A stretch of 64,000 bases of DNA from Rhizobium sp. CF080 (GCF_000282095.2 NZ_AKKC02000016.1:248001-312000); one strand, 5' to 3'; positions 32,828 to 41,653 are shown, numbered from the stretch's first letter. Program-made: numbers and translations. Notes: generated from the sequence alone by a model not told the origin.

Positions 32828-33660
32828 TGGCCACTCTGGATGGCTTGCCGCCGCTGCGTGACGTGATCCAGCGTCACGGGCTCGATGCCAAGAAGTCGCT
32901 CGGCCAGAATTTCCTCCTCGACCTCAACCTCACCCAGAAGATCGCCCGCAGCGCCGGGCCGCTCGGCGATGCGACGGTTTTCGAGGTCGGTCCCGGCCCC
33001 GGCGGCCTCACCCGCGCCATCCTGTCGCTCGGCGCCAAAAAGGTGATCGCCGTCGAGCGCGACAGCCGCTGCCTGCCGGCGCTTGCCGAAATCGGCGAGC
33101 ATTATCCCGGCCGGCTGGAAGTGATCGAAGGCGATGCGCTGAAGACCGACTTCGCGGCTCTCGCGCCGGAAGGCCCGGTAAAGATCATCGCCAACCTGCC
33201 CTACAATGTCGGCACGCAGCTGCTCATCAACTGGCTGCTGCCCGCACCGGACCAATGGCCGCCCTTCTGGGAAAGCCTGACGCTGATGTTCCAGAAGGAA
33301 GTCGGCCAGCGGATCGTCGCCGACGAGGAGGACGACCATTACGGCCGTCTCGGCGTTCTCGCCGGCTGGCGCACCGATGCGCACATGGTCTTCGACGTGC
33401 CGCCGCAAGCCTTCACGCCGCCGCCGAAGGTGACCTCGACGGTCGTGCACCTGACGCCCCGGACACATCCCCTGCCCTGCGACGTCACCAAGCTGGAGCG
33501 CGTCACCCACGCCGCCTTCGGCCAGCGCCGCAAGATGCTGCGCCAGAGCGTCAAATCGCTCGGCGGCGAGGCGCTGCTGGTGAAAGCCGGCATCGACCCG
33601 GCACGGCGGGCGGAAACGCTGTCGGTGGAAGAGTTCGTCAGGTTGGCGAACAACCTCTGA
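32827..33660 (+). CDS. rsmA: 16S rRNA (adenine1518-N6/adenine1519-N6)-dimethyltransferase
   Basis: KsgA-type enzyme that dimethylates two adenines in helix 45 of 16S rRNA late in 30S assembly. It is 277 residues. SLGQNFLLDLNL at the N-terminus, the SAM site VFEVGPGPGGLTRAIL, and the catalytic NLPYNVGTQLL are all present. It is the last gene of the lptF-to-rsmA operon. After it the conserved order is broken by an accessory stretch (33.7-37.2 kb) before gmk. Confidence 0.97.
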   Translation: MATLDGLPPLRDVIQRHGLDAKKSLGQNFLLDLNLTQKIARSAGPLGDATVFEVGPGPGGLTRAILSLGAKKVIAVERDSRCLPALAEIGEHYPGRLEVIEGDALKTDFAALAPEGPVKIIANLPYNVGTQLLINWLLPAPDQWPPFWESLTLMFQKEVGQRIVADEEDDHYGRLGVLAGWRTDAHMVFDVPPQAFTPPPKVTSTVVHLTPRTHPLPCDVTKLERVTHAAFGQRRKMLRQSVKSLGGEALLVKAGIDPARRAETLSVEEFVRLANNL

Positions 33661-33737
33661 GCGGTGGCAATGACCGTTTTGGCCCATTGCGGCCATCACG
33701 GCAGTGTCCATATCAGTCGATTACATCTGGATGTAAG

Positions 33738-34025
33738 CTAACGACGAGATCGACGCAGCTTTCGAGCGTCAACTACAGTCGCGCCCATGTAACCGATAAA
33801 ACAGCTTCGAAGTTTTTCATGCATTAGCGTTGCTGACGGACTTCCTAGCCATTGGTCGCCATCAGCGATGAAAAGCCAGTCAGCGAATTGCTCTGCTGTA
33901 ACCGATCCTCGTTCAGGAACGAAATCGGTGACATGTACAAAGCCTTCGTCCTGTAGGCTCCCACAATAGCCGTAACCTACGCAGACAGCCCTCAAAAGCC
34001 CGTCGAAATCTGATCTCTTTGACAT
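33738..34025 (-). CDS. Hypothetical protein
   Basis: A 95-residue protein I do not recognise. The start MSKRSDFDGLLRAVCVGYGY is placed at ATG 34025; the frame opens 16 codons further up without a better start. The middle (VTAEQFADWLFIADG) is acidic and predicted helical, and the C-terminus is basic (DARKLRRSRR). No signal or membrane segment is seen. Its base composition is lower in GC than the flanking rsmA and gmk genes. It lies 136 bp downstream of the next small unknown gene in the same orientation. Similar small acidic proteins often turn up as orphan immunity genes, but nothing here proves that. Confidence 0.55.
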   Translation of the reverse strand: MSKRSDFDGLLRAVCVGYGYCGSLQDEGFVHVTDFVPERGSVTAEQFADWLFIADGDQWLGSPSATLMHEKLRSCFIGYMGATVVDARKLRRSRR

Positions 34026-34161
34026 GGGAAAACCCGGCGTCCGGGTTGGAATGGAGACGCAGCAAACAAACACAGAAGCGGAAATCCGTCAAGCATTCCG
34101 GCCAGTCTCATACGACCGCTCTTGGCGCTCTTGCGTCATGACGCCAATCGGCCCATTGCGA

Positions 34162-34527
34162 TCATCGGCTGTACTTGACAACGTATTCGCCGGCGATTGG
34201 CCCGCTAGTCCAAGGGCCAACATCGTAACCCGCTTCAAGGCTGTTGATCTGCTTCTGAACTGCACCCTCCAACTCATCTTGCAGTGATTGATATCGTTCG
34301 ATGACGCCGAACTCCGACCATGGTGATCGATTGAACCCATGCTCGAAGTGGTTGTAATAGATTACAACTTCGCCAATCAATGCGACAACCCAGCAAGGGC
34401 CGTAGCCCTTCAGCTCCCACTCTTCAGGCATCCGCTTAATAGCGTCCCAAAACTTACGCTGTTTGAACGACATGCGGCTCCAACCATCATTGATGTGGTC
34501 CCAAAGTCTTTCTTCTGGGAAACGCAT
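34162..34527 (-). CDS. Hypothetical protein
   Basis: A 121-residue protein without a recognised domain. It is rich in tryptophan and tyrosine (RLWDHINDGWSRM, RKFWDAIKRMPEEWEL, VIYYNHFEHGF). The central GPCWVVALIGEVVIYY is hydrophobic but short for a membrane helix and more likely a buried beta hairpin. Base composition is lower in GC than nearby housekeeping genes, which suggests recent arrival. It is followed on the same strand by the 95-residue unknown gene, and the two may form an operon. No toxin-like partner was found beside it. Confidence 0.6.
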   Translation of the reverse strand: MRFPEERLWDHINDGWSRMSFKQRKFWDAIKRMPEEWELKGYGPCWVVALIGEVVIYYNHFEHGFNRSPWSEFGVIERYQSLQDELEGAVQKQINSLEAGYDVGPWTSGPIAGEYVVKYSR

Positions 34528-34674
34528 GATCGTCTTCTGTCGTTATGCGGTCGATTTATAGCTTCCTAGGGCTTCTGGAAGGACTTGGCAACGTCCACAA
34601 TTTGGCGCTTTGCCGCCGCTCGTCGCTGTCGGCCCTAAGTGGACTAGCGCTGTCGCACCGATCTGCAGGTAGTG

Positions 34675-35283
34675 TCAGGAATTCCGCGACAGCTCCTTGA
34701 CCATAAGTATCCACTCTCCCGGTTCATCCGATCCTGGAAACGGAAAGAACGGGCGTCTGTCCCATTCCGTGAAGCCACTTTTCCGATAAAGGCCATACGC
34801 CCTCGGGTTGAAGCTGCCGACCAACAGTGTCAGACAATCGTTTCCCGCTGACCGTGCCAAGCTCTCCGCTTCCACCAGTAGCGATTTGCCGAAGCCCTTG
34901 CTCTGATGTTCAGGATAGATGGCGGCGGCGGACATGTACCACGTCCCGGCGGCCATCGCTTTCAGCTCATTCAATGGCGTCACGACTTTGATGGTTGCGG
35001 CCGGGCCGGATACCTCGGGAATAATGTAACCGTTCAAAGCTCCGGCGATTTGGCCGTGATGTTCGGCAACGCGCCAGTTCTTGAAGTGGGTAAAATGGCT
35101 TTCGTCATTGCGGATGACGTTCCGGCCGATCTCATAGGCCGATTGGCCGGGAGCGGCCATCTGCGCCCACAGGAATGACGTCAGGCGGCGTGTCGCCATA
35201 TCTGCGAGAAGAACAAGATGGGCGCAATCCTCCTGGGTCGCGGACCGAAAGGTTATGGGCGGAGGAACAGGCGTTGAGAGCAT
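34675..35283 (-). CDS. GNAT family N-acetyltransferase
   Basis: A 202-residue GCN5-related acetyltransferase. The acetyl-CoA-binding motif A is visible as AAIYPEHQSKGFGKSLLVEAE, which contains the Q-x-x-G-x-G/A loop. LLVGSFNPRAYGLYRKSGF is motif B. The N-terminus (ITFRSATQEDCAHLVLLAD) is a typical GNAT start. ATG 35283 follows TGGAGAAAAT. Its acceptor substrate is not predictable. It lies in the accessory stretch after rsmA and is separated by 405 bp from the next gene. Confidence 0.86.
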   Translation of the reverse strand: MLSTPVPPPITFRSATQEDCAHLVLLADMATRRLTSFLWAQMAAPGQSAYEIGRNVIRNDESHFTHFKNWRVAEHHGQIAGALNGYIIPEVSGPAATIKVVTPLNELKAMAAGTWYMSAAAIYPEHQSKGFGKSLLVEAESLARSAGNDCLTLLVGSFNPRAYGLYRKSGFTEWDRRPFFPFPGSDEPGEWILMVKELSRNS

Positions 35284-35688
35284 ATTTTCTCCAAAGGGTT
35301 CGACAGGTTCAGACAACAAAAAACCCGCCGACCGAGAGGTTGGCAAGTTGCGGAAAATCCTGGGATGGTACAGAGGTCTATCCCTCCATGAACTTTCGCC
35401 ATCGCAGTTTCATCACGCCGCCCTGCATCGTCCCGCAGCGTCGGCGTCGGAGGATGTTTTTCGGGGCGCATGGTCATAAGTCGATCATGAGTTGGATGAC
35501 TTCCGGCGTCAACTACGCACGAGGGAGTTGTCGCAACGGCCGGTGTTGGCGCTTTCAGGCCGGAAGTTACGTCACCCGTCGGCCATTGCGGCCGTGGGCG
35601 GTCGCAAGCGTGATCCCTGAACTTCGTTCGAAGCTCAGGGACTCGCGCCCGATCCGGATTTCGGAGCCGGAGCGTTGGGCTTCGGCGC
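35284..35688. other. Intergenic region with a hairpin repeat, no gene
   Basis: 405 bp between the GNAT start and the SDR stop, with only shadow open frames. Just ahead of the GNAT gene, on the minus strand, a T-run follows a weak stem (35318-35345 region), which could be a terminator or attenuator. Nearer the SDR gene lies a clear palindrome (35614-35641). Confidence 0.5.
35614..35641. repeat. Palindrome downstream of the SDR gene
   Basis: TCCCTGAACTTCG and CGAAGCTCAGGGA pair at 12 of 13 positions around a 2-nt centre. It lies 48 bp past the stop of the minus-strand SDR gene. No T-run follows, so an interspersed repeat is as likely as a terminator. Confidence 0.6.
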
Positions 35689-36450
35689 TCAGATTCCAAT
35701 ACCACCGGCCACGTTGACGGTCTCACCGGTGATGTAGCCGGCGTGTGGTCCGGCCAGGAAGCAGATGGTTTCGGCCACCTCTTCGAGGGTTGCAATGCGA
35801 CGGATCGGATGCATGTCGAGGATGGCGTCACGGTTCGGAAGCTCGCCGGCAACCTCCGCCGCCATGTCCGTCGGCATGATGCCCGGCTGCACGACGTTCA
35901 CGGTGATATCGCGGGGGCCAAGGTCGCGCGCGATGCCCTTCGCATAGCCGGCGAGCGCCCACTTCGTTCCGGCATAGTCGGCGACACCCGAGAAAGGCAC
36001 GACTGAGCCGAGGCGAGAGCCGACGAAGATGATCCGGCCGCCATCGGTCAGCCTGGGCGCTGCCGCGCGGGTGTTGGCGATCGTGCCCAGGACGTTGACC
36101 TGCCATTGGCGGTTATAGTTGTCCCAGTCGAGTTCCGGATCGTCCACCATCTGACCCTGGATGGCGATGCCGGCATTGTTCACGAGGATGTCGAGCCTGC
36201 CAAATTCCGCCATCACCGTGTCGATCAGCGGCTTTGCGGAAGAAAGGTCGGCCTGGTCGCTCTTGACCGCAATCGCGCGAACGCCCTTTGCCCTGAGCTT
36301 CTCCACGACGGCTTTCGCCTTGTCGGCCGAGGCCGCGTAGCTGATCGCCACATCTGCTCCATGATCGGCGAACGCTTCCGCCGTCGCGGCACCAAGGCCG
36401 CGCGAACCGCCCGTAATAAGGACGACCTTCCCCTTGAATATGTTGGACAT
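35689..36450 (-). CDS. SDR-family NAD(P)-dependent oxidoreductase
   Basis: A 253-residue short-chain dehydrogenase. The cofactor motif is TGGSRGLG near residue 14, NNAG follows near residue 90, and the catalytic pair is Tyr-x3-Lys in YAGTKWA, preceded by the serine of IIFVGSRLGSV. The C-terminus YITGETVNVAGGIGI is typical of SDRs with sugar or lipid substrates. The start follows AGGAAAGGATACTC. It is divergent from a TetR regulator with two matching operator palindromes between them, so the SDR is very likely the TetR target. Confidence 0.93.
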   Translation of the reverse strand: MSNIFKGKVVLITGGSRGLGAATAEAFADHGADVAISYAASADKAKAVVEKLRAKGVRAIAVKSDQADLSSAKPLIDTVMAEFGRLDILVNNAGIAIQGQMVDDPELDWDNYNRQWQVNVLGTIANTRAAAPRLTDGGRIIFVGSRLGSVVPFSGVADYAGTKWALAGYAKGIARDLGPRDITVNVVQPGIMPTDMAAEVAGELPNRDAILDMHPIRRIATLEEVAETICFLAGPHAGYITGETVNVAGGIGI

Positions 36451-36511
36451 GAGTATCCTTTCCTAGTTCGACGAGGGCTCCCGCTCGATCCTGCCGAGCG
36501 GGAGCTCAATT

Positions 36512-36529
36512 TCGTAACGTACGTTACGA
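36512..36529. promoter_or_regulatory. TetR operator candidate, site 1
   Basis: TCGTAACGTACGTTACGA is a perfect 18-bp palindrome, 62 bp from the SDR start and 79 bp from the TetR start. A second copy lies at 36571-36588. Size, symmetry and place match operators of TetR-family repressors. Confidence 0.85.
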
Positions 36530-36570
36530 TAACGATCGGTATGGAATTTGACAGAACCAGTCAAGGGGTT

Positions 36571-36588
36571 TAGTAACGATCATTACGA
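36571..36588. promoter_or_regulatory. TetR operator candidate, site 2
   Basis: TAGTAACGATCATTACGA matches site 1 at 14 of 18 positions and keeps the outer GTAACG and TTACGA half-sites. It lies 20 bp before the TetR start codon, well placed for autorepression. Confidence 0.78.
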
Positions 36589-36607
36589 AAATGACAGGGC
36601 AGAGTTG

Positions 36608-37207
36608 ATGGGACGCCATCGCGAATTCGATGTGGAGAAGGCGCTCGACGCCGCGTTATGCGTCTTCTGGCGCAAGGGCTATGAAGGTGCCTCCTATGCC
36701 GACCTGACGGAGGCGGCGGGTGTCGAAAGACCGGCCCTCTATTCCGCGTTCGGCAACAAGGAAGCGCTCTTCCGCAAGGTCTTGGCACGCTACTACGAGC
36801 GCTATGTGGACTATCTTCCCGCCGCACTCCAGCTCCCGACGGCGCGCGAGGTCGCGGCGCGCGCTCTCCAGGGCGCAATCGACCTCACCACCCGTTATCC
36901 CGAGCATACGGGATGCCTCGCCATCCAGGGGGTCCTGGCGGGATCCGACGAAGCGGAGCCTGTCCGGCAGGCCCTGATAGAGGCGCGCGCCGAAGGCGAG
37001 GCGCAGCTTCGCAAACGCTTCGAGCGGGCAAGGGCCGAGGGCGACCTGCCGGAGACGGCAAGGCCCGACACGCTTGCGGCATTCCTGATGGCCGTTCTTC
37101 ACGGCATGGCGGTGCAGGCCAAGGCCGGCTTCAGTCGCGACACGCTGGAGGCCGTCGCCGAGCAAGCGCTCGCTACCTGGCCCGCGGGCAAGTCCACGCC
37201 GTCCTGA
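36608..37207 (+). CDS. TetR/AcrR family transcription regulator
   Basis: A 199-residue repressor. The helix-turn-helix lies at residues 10-55 (FDVEKALDAALCVFWRKGYE, then YADLTEAAGVERPALYSAFG, the recognition region). The C-terminal ligand-binding part (TGCLAIQGVLAGSDEAEPVR) matches the TetR_C group common among regulators of neighbouring SDR or efflux genes. ATG 36608 is chosen, since upstream in-frame codons would overlap operator site 2. It is divergent from the SDR and probably represses both genes until a small electrophilic or aromatic ligand appears; the ligand is unknown. Confidence 0.92.
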   Translation: MGRHREFDVEKALDAALCVFWRKGYEGASYADLTEAAGVERPALYSAFGNKEALFRKVLARYYERYVDYLPAALQLPTAREVAARALQGAIDLTTRYPEHTGCLAIQGVLAGSDEAEPVRQALIEARAEGEAQLRKRFERARAEGDLPETARPDTLAAFLMAVLHGMAVQAKAGFSRDTLEAVAEQALATWPAGKSTPS

Positions 37208-37301
37208 ACGTCAGGACGGATTGTGCGCCCGTGCGTTGGCATATACCGAACTTGAGCCGCTGAATCGGCAGCGAGCAAGCCCCCACCACCAGCCCCAGCC
37301 C

Positions 37302-37982
37302 TTAGAGCTTCGGCTCTTCCGTCAGCAGTTCGCTCACAAAATCGAACAACCCATGGCGGCGGTCGCGGCGGATGCGTTCGGCGTTGACGATGCAGCTGAC
37401 ATGCCCGAAAGCTTCGTCGAGATCGTCGTTGACGATGACGTAGTCGTATTCCCGCCAGTGCTCGATCTCGGCGCGGGAATTCAGGAGCCTGGTGCGGATC
37501 ACCTCTTCCGAGTCCTCGGCGCGGCGGTGCAGGCGAGACTGCAGTTCGGTCATGGTCGGCGGCAGCACGAAGATCGAGACGACGTCCGCCGCCATCTTTT
37601 CCTGCAGCTGCCGGGCGCCCTGCCAGTCGATGTCGAACAGCATGTCGCGGCCTTCGCCCATCGCCTGTTCGACCGGCTCGCGCGGCGTGCCGTAGAAATT
37701 GCCGTGCACTTCGGCCCATTCCAGCAGGTCGCCGGCATCACGCATCTTCTCGAACTGCGGCACGGTGATGAAATGATAGTGCTTATCCGCGATCTCGCTC
37801 GGGCGCTTGGCCCGCGTGGTGACGCTGATCGAGATTTCGAGGCTGCGATCCGCGTCCAAAAGATTGCGGGCGATCGTCGACTTGCCGGCGCCCGATGGCG
37901 AGGAGAGAACCAGCATCAGCCCGCGACGGGCGATCTTCACCGGCGAGGACGGCTTGCCCTGAGACGATGGGGCCGGGTTCAT
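37302..37982 (-). CDS. gmk: Guanylate kinase
   Basis: Phosphorylates GMP to GDP. It is 226 residues, with a slightly longer N-terminus than E. coli. The P-loop SSPSGAGKST is at residues 27-36. GMP-binding segments are visible (SVTTRAKRPSE, and EWAEVHGNFYGTPREPVE). It lies 3 bp after yicC, so the two are co-translated, and it is the last gene of the minus-strand fab-mltG-yicC-gmk block. Confidence 0.97.
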   Translation of the reverse strand: MNPAPSSQGKPSSPVKIARRGLMLVLSSPSGAGKSTIARNLLDADRSLEISISVTTRAKRPSEIADKHYHFITVPQFEKMRDAGDLLEWAEVHGNFYGTPREPVEQAMGEGRDMLFDIDWQGARQLQEKMAADVVSIFVLPPTMTELQSRLHRRAEDSEEVIRTRLLNSRAEIEHWREYDYVIVNDDLDEAFGHVSCIVNAERIRRDRRHGLFDFVSELLTEEPKL

Positions 37983-37985
37983 GTC

Positions 37986-38873
37986 TTACTCCAGATTCTG
38001 GACCTGTTCGCGGAACTGGTCGATGACGACTTTCAATTCGATGCCGGCGGAAGTGACCGCCGCCGAATTGGACTTCGAACAGATAGTATTAGATTCCCGG
38101 TTAAATTCCTGTGCAAGGAAATCGAGCCGGCGCCCCACCGGACCGCCCTTGTCGATGAGGTCGCCGGCGGCCACCACATGGGCCTTCAGCCGGTCGATCT
38201 CTTCGCGCAGGTCCGCCTTGGTCGCGAGCAATGCGGCTTCCGCATGCAGCCGGTCGCGGTCGAGCGTCGGCGCCTCCTGGAGCAGCGCTGCGAGCTGCAA
38301 GGAGAGCTTGCGGGCAATCTCTTCCGGCGTGCGGGAACGATCGGCTTCGACGATTCCCACGAGTTCGGCGATCCGGGCGACCTGGCTCCTGAGCACGGCG
38401 GCAAGCGCGGTCCCCTCGCCTTCGCGCATCCGCTGAAGATGGCCGATCGCCTCGTCGAGGCTTGCGAGGATCGCGGCATCGCGGGCGGCGACCGTCTCTG
38501 CGTCCTCCTCGGCCTCGCGGATGTCGACCAGGCCGCGAATGCCCATCAGCGTGTCGAGCCTGAGCGGCGACGGATCGACGAGGTCGCCGAGTTCGGCGCG
38601 CAGCGCCAGAACCGCTGCCAGCGCATCGCGGTTCAGCACCGCCTCCACCTTGGTTTCGGCAACGGTGAGGGTCAGCGTCGCCTGCAGGTTGCCACGGGAG
38701 AACTTCTCCGTGATCAGCCGGCGAACATCCGGCTCCAGCCGTTCGAGACCGGGCGGCAGGCGCAGGCGCATATCGAGGCCCTTGCCGTTCACCGAGCGCA
38801 GTTCCCAGGCATAGCGGTTGCGCCCGCTGGTGCCTTCGCTGCGGGCAAAACCCGTCATGGACTGCAGGGTCAT
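37986..38873 (-). CDS. YicC/YloC family endoribonuclease
   Basis: A 295-residue member of the YicC-like family, whose E. coli and Bacillus members cut RNA and affect small-RNA stability. Family marks: MTLQSMTGFARSEG at the start, SVNGKGLDMRLRLPPGLE soon after, and FLAQEFNRESNTICSKS with GIELKVVIDQFREQVQNLE at the C-terminus. ATG 38873 follows CTGGAGAGACCG. Its place between mltG and gmk is conserved in Rhizobiales and the gmk link is common across bacteria. Confidence 0.94.
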   Translation of the reverse strand: MTLQSMTGFARSEGTSGRNRYAWELRSVNGKGLDMRLRLPPGLERLEPDVRRLITEKFSRGNLQATLTLTVAETKVEAVLNRDALAAVLALRAELGDLVDPSPLRLDTLMGIRGLVDIREAEEDAETVAARDAAILASLDEAIGHLQRMREGEGTALAAVLRSQVARIAELVGIVEADRSRTPEEIARKLSLQLAALLQEAPTLDRDRLHAEAALLATKADLREEIDRLKAHVVAAGDLIDKGGPVGRRLDFLAQEFNRESNTICSKSNSAAVTSAGIELKVVIDQFREQVQNLE

Positions 38874-38905
38874 CGGTCTCTCCAGGTACGCTTTAAAGGA
38901 AGCGG

Positions 38906-40099
38906 TCAGTTGCTCTTCGGCGGCTTTTCCGCTTCGTCGCCATCCGGCTGGCCGTCCACCACTTCGGGATTGGAGGCGCGCTCGGATTCCATTCTGCGCC
39001 AACGGCGGACATTGGCGTTGTGTTCCTCGAGGGTTGCTGCGAACACATGCCCACCGGTGCCGTCGGCCACGAAATAGAGGTCCTTGGTCCGCCAGGGATT
39101 GGCAACCGCCTGCAGCGCCGCACGGCCGGGATTGGCGATCGGCGTCGGCGGCAGGCCCTTGATCTGGTAGGTGTTATAGGGCGTCGGCTTGACGAGGTCG
39201 GACTTGAAGATCGGCCGGTCGGAGGGTTTTCCCTCGCCGCCGAAGATGCCGTAGACGATCGTCGGGTCCGATTGCAGGCGCATGCCGCGCTGCAGCCGAT
39301 TGATGAAGACGGAGGCCACATGGGCGCGTTCGTCTTCCTTGCCGGTCTCCTTCTCGACAATCGAGGCGAGTACGACGAATTCTTCCTTGGTCTTGACCGG
39401 CAGGTCCGGATCGCGGCGTTCCCAGATCTGGTCAACCATCTTCTGCTGCGCGATGCGCATCTGCTGGATGATGTCGGCGCGCTTGCTGCCGCGCGAGAAC
39501 TTGTAGGTATCGGGCCTCAGGCTTCCCTCGGCCGGGAGCTCGGCCGGCAGGTCGCCTTCGAGTACCGTATCCTCGGCAAGCCGCAGCATCATCTGGCGCA
39601 CGGTCAGGCCTTCCGGCAGCACGACCGAATAGAGTATCGACTTGCCCTCTTCCAGCACGCCCATGACGTCCTTCATCGAAGCGCGGGCCTTGATCTCGTA
39701 TTCGCCGGCCTTCAGCGTGTCGCCCTTGCGCAGGTAGGTCGCGGTCACGTACCGGAAAACGCGCGCATCGGAGATGATGCCGTTGCGTTCGAGATTGGTG
39801 GCGATTTCCGAAAGCCCGTTGCCGGGCCGGACCATGAAATGGGTGTTGGCTTCCAGCGGGCCGGGCTTCTGGAAAGCCGAGATCATGTAGTAGAAGCCGG
39901 CAATCCCGATCACGCAGAGAACCACGACCATGGTCATCACGAAATTCAGGAAGATGACGACCTGGCTGCGCGCCTTCCTGGAACGGCGGGGCGGTTCCGG
40001 CACGCGTTCGGGCTTCAGGGCCTCGTTCGGCGATTTCGGAATAATCGGCCCTCTGCCATTGCCGGGCGGCAGTTCACTGACATGATTCGTATCGTTCAA
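38906..40099 (-). CDS. mltG: Endolytic transglycosylase MltG
   Basis: A 397-residue inner-membrane enzyme that cuts nascent glycan strands and so sets peptidoglycan chain length. A cytoplasmic proline-rich tail (about 45 residues) precedes one membrane helix (VVIFLNFVMTMVVVLCVIGI). The YceG domain follows. The catalytic glutamate region is VLASIVEKETGKEDE near residue 250, with FINRLQRGMRLQSDPT after it. The start appears to be TTG 40099; no ATG is found before the membrane helix. It lies 162 bp after fabF. Confidence 0.95.
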   Translation of the reverse strand: MNDTNHVSELPPGNGRGPIIPKSPNEALKPERVPEPPRRSRKARSQVVIFLNFVMTMVVVLCVIGIAGFYYMISAFQKPGPLEANTHFMVRPGNGLSEIATNLERNGIISDARVFRYVTATYLRKGDTLKAGEYEIKARASMKDVMGVLEEGKSILYSVVLPEGLTVRQMMLRLAEDTVLEGDLPAELPAEGSLRPDTYKFSRGSKRADIIQQMRIAQQKMVDQIWERRDPDLPVKTKEEFVVLASIVEKETGKEDERAHVASVFINRLQRGMRLQSDPTIVYGIFGGEGKPSDRPIFKSDLVKPTPYNTYQIKGLPPTPIANPGRAALQAVANPWRTKDLYFVADGTGGHVFAATLEEHNANVRRWRRMESERASNPEVVDGQPDGDEAEKPPKSN

Positions 40100-40261
40100 C
40101 CGCGCCCCCCGGGGTTAACGCCCCCCTACAGACTCAAAGACTTGCAACCTGCTGTTTGGCCAACCAATGCGGCGAAAAACAGGTCCAGAAGATGATACGA
40201 GCCGGCTCGCGAGTCCAGCCGGCATGTGTTTCGGGGTTCGAAACGATCAGGCCCCGAAAAA

Positions 40262-41524
40262 TTAGGCGTCGTAGCGGCGCAGCACGAGGGATGCATTGGT
40301 GCCGCCGAAACCGAAGGAGTTCGATAGCGCCACGTTGATCTCGCGCTTGCGCGCCGTGAACGGCACGAGGTCAATCGCCGTCTCGACGTCGGGATTGTCG
40401 AGGTTGAGCGTCGGGGGCGCGATGTTGTCGCGGATGGCGAGTGCCGAGAAGATCGCCTCAACCGCACCGGCCGCTCCGAGAAGATGGCCGATCGCCGACT
40501 TGGTCGACGACATCGAGATCCTCGAAGCCGCATTGCCGACCAGGCGCTCGACCGCGCCGAGCTCGATCGTGTCGGCCATGGTCGAAGTGCCGTGGGCGTT
40601 GATGTAGTCGATGTCGGCGGCCGCGATACCCGCGCGCTTCAGCGCCGCGGTCATGCAACGGAATGCGCCGTCGCCGTCTTCCGAAGGCGCGGTGATGTGA
40701 TAGGCATCGCCGGAAAGCCCGTAACCGACCACTTCGGCATAGATCTTGGCGCCGCGCGCCTTGGCATGTTCCAGCTCTTCCAGAACCACGATGCCGGCGC
40801 CTTCGCCCATGACGAAACCGTCGCGGTCGCGGTCATAGGGGCGCGAGGCCCTTTGCGGATCGTCGTTGTGCTGGGTGGACAGCGCCTTGCAGGCGGCAAA
40901 ACCGGCGAGCGATATGCGGCAGATCGGCGATTCCGCGCCGCCGGCGACCATCACCTCGGCGTCGCCGAAGGCGATCATCCGGGCCGCGTCGCCGATCGCG
41001 TGCGCGCCGGTGGAACAGGCCGTCACGACCGCATGGTTGGGCCCACGCAGCTTGTGGCGGATCGACACCTGGCCGGAAACCAGGTTGATCAGACGGCCGG
41101 GAATGAAGAAGGGCGAAATGCGGCGCGGGCCCTTGTCGCGCAGGGTGTAGCCTGCCTCGACGATGCCTTCGAGGCCGCCGATGCCCGAACCGATCAGCAC
41201 GCCGGTGGCGATCTGGTCCTCGTCGGTCTTCGGATGCCAGCCGGCATCCTCGAGCGCCATGTCGGCGGCGGCCATGCCGTAGATGATGAAGGGATCGACC
41301 TTGCGCTGTTCCTTCGGCTCCATCCACTGGTCGACGTTGAACGTGCCATCGGAACCGTCGCCGACAGGAATGCGGCAGGCGATCTTTGCGGGAAGGTCTT
41401 CGACCTCGAATTCAGTGACGACGCGGGCGGCATTGCCGCCGGCCAGTAGCCGCGACCAGCTGATTTCCGTTCCGCATCCGAGAGGAGATACCATGCCGGT
41501 ACCGGTGATAACGACCCGTCTCAT
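40262..41524 (-). CDS. fabF: Beta-ketoacyl-ACP synthase II
   Basis: Elongating condensing enzyme of type II fatty-acid synthesis. It is 420 residues. Catalytic residues are Cys170 (VVTACSTGAH), His311 (INAHGTST), Lys342 and His347 (KSAIGHLLG). The Cys-His-His set and length separate KAS II from FabH. It follows acpP by 129 bp, a gap holding a strong hairpin. No second fabF or a hallmark of polyketide synthases is nearby. Confidence 0.97.
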   Translation of the reverse strand: MRRVVITGTGMVSPLGCGTEISWSRLLAGGNAARVVTEFEVEDLPAKIACRIPVGDGSDGTFNVDQWMEPKEQRKVDPFIIYGMAAADMALEDAGWHPKTDEDQIATGVLIGSGIGGLEGIVEAGYTLRDKGPRRISPFFIPGRLINLVSGQVSIRHKLRGPNHAVVTACSTGAHAIGDAARMIAFGDAEVMVAGGAESPICRISLAGFAACKALSTQHNDDPQRASRPYDRDRDGFVMGEGAGIVVLEELEHAKARGAKIYAEVVGYGLSGDAYHITAPSEDGDGAFRCMTAALKRAGIAAADIDYINAHGTSTMADTIELGAVERLVGNAASRISMSSTKSAIGHLLGAAGAVEAIFSALAIRDNIAPPTLNLDNPDVETAIDLVPFTARKREINVALSNSFGFGGTNASLVLRRYDA

Positions 41525-41583
41525 CGCCAGTGCCCTACCCTATATTCTTTTCTCAATGTCAGGACCCCAGGCCCCAATTGCTG

Positions 41584-41609
41584 AAACGGCCCGAACAAGC
41601 GGGCCGTTT
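41584..41609. terminator. Hairpin in the acpP-fabF gap
   Basis: AAACGGCCCG and CGGGCCGTTT make a 10-bp perfect stem with a 6-nt loop, 45 bp after the acpP stop on the minus strand. The stem's own T residues serve as a short T-run. It likely ends or attenuates the abundant acpP transcript ahead of fabF. Confidence 0.75.
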
Positions 41610-41653
41610 GCGGGATCTGCCTTGCGGCGTCATCCCCTATATCGTCTGATCGA

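Noticed and set aside
35284..35480. Possible amino-acid leader-peptide attenuator upstream of the GNAT gene
   Set aside because: A T-run follows a weak stem, but no run of Trp, Phe, His or other single codons is present and a GNAT is not a likely target.
37099..37719. 206-codon minus-strand frame overlapping gmk and the TetR end
   Set aside because: Alternative-frame shadow of gmk; gmk has the P-loop and GMP-binding motifs.
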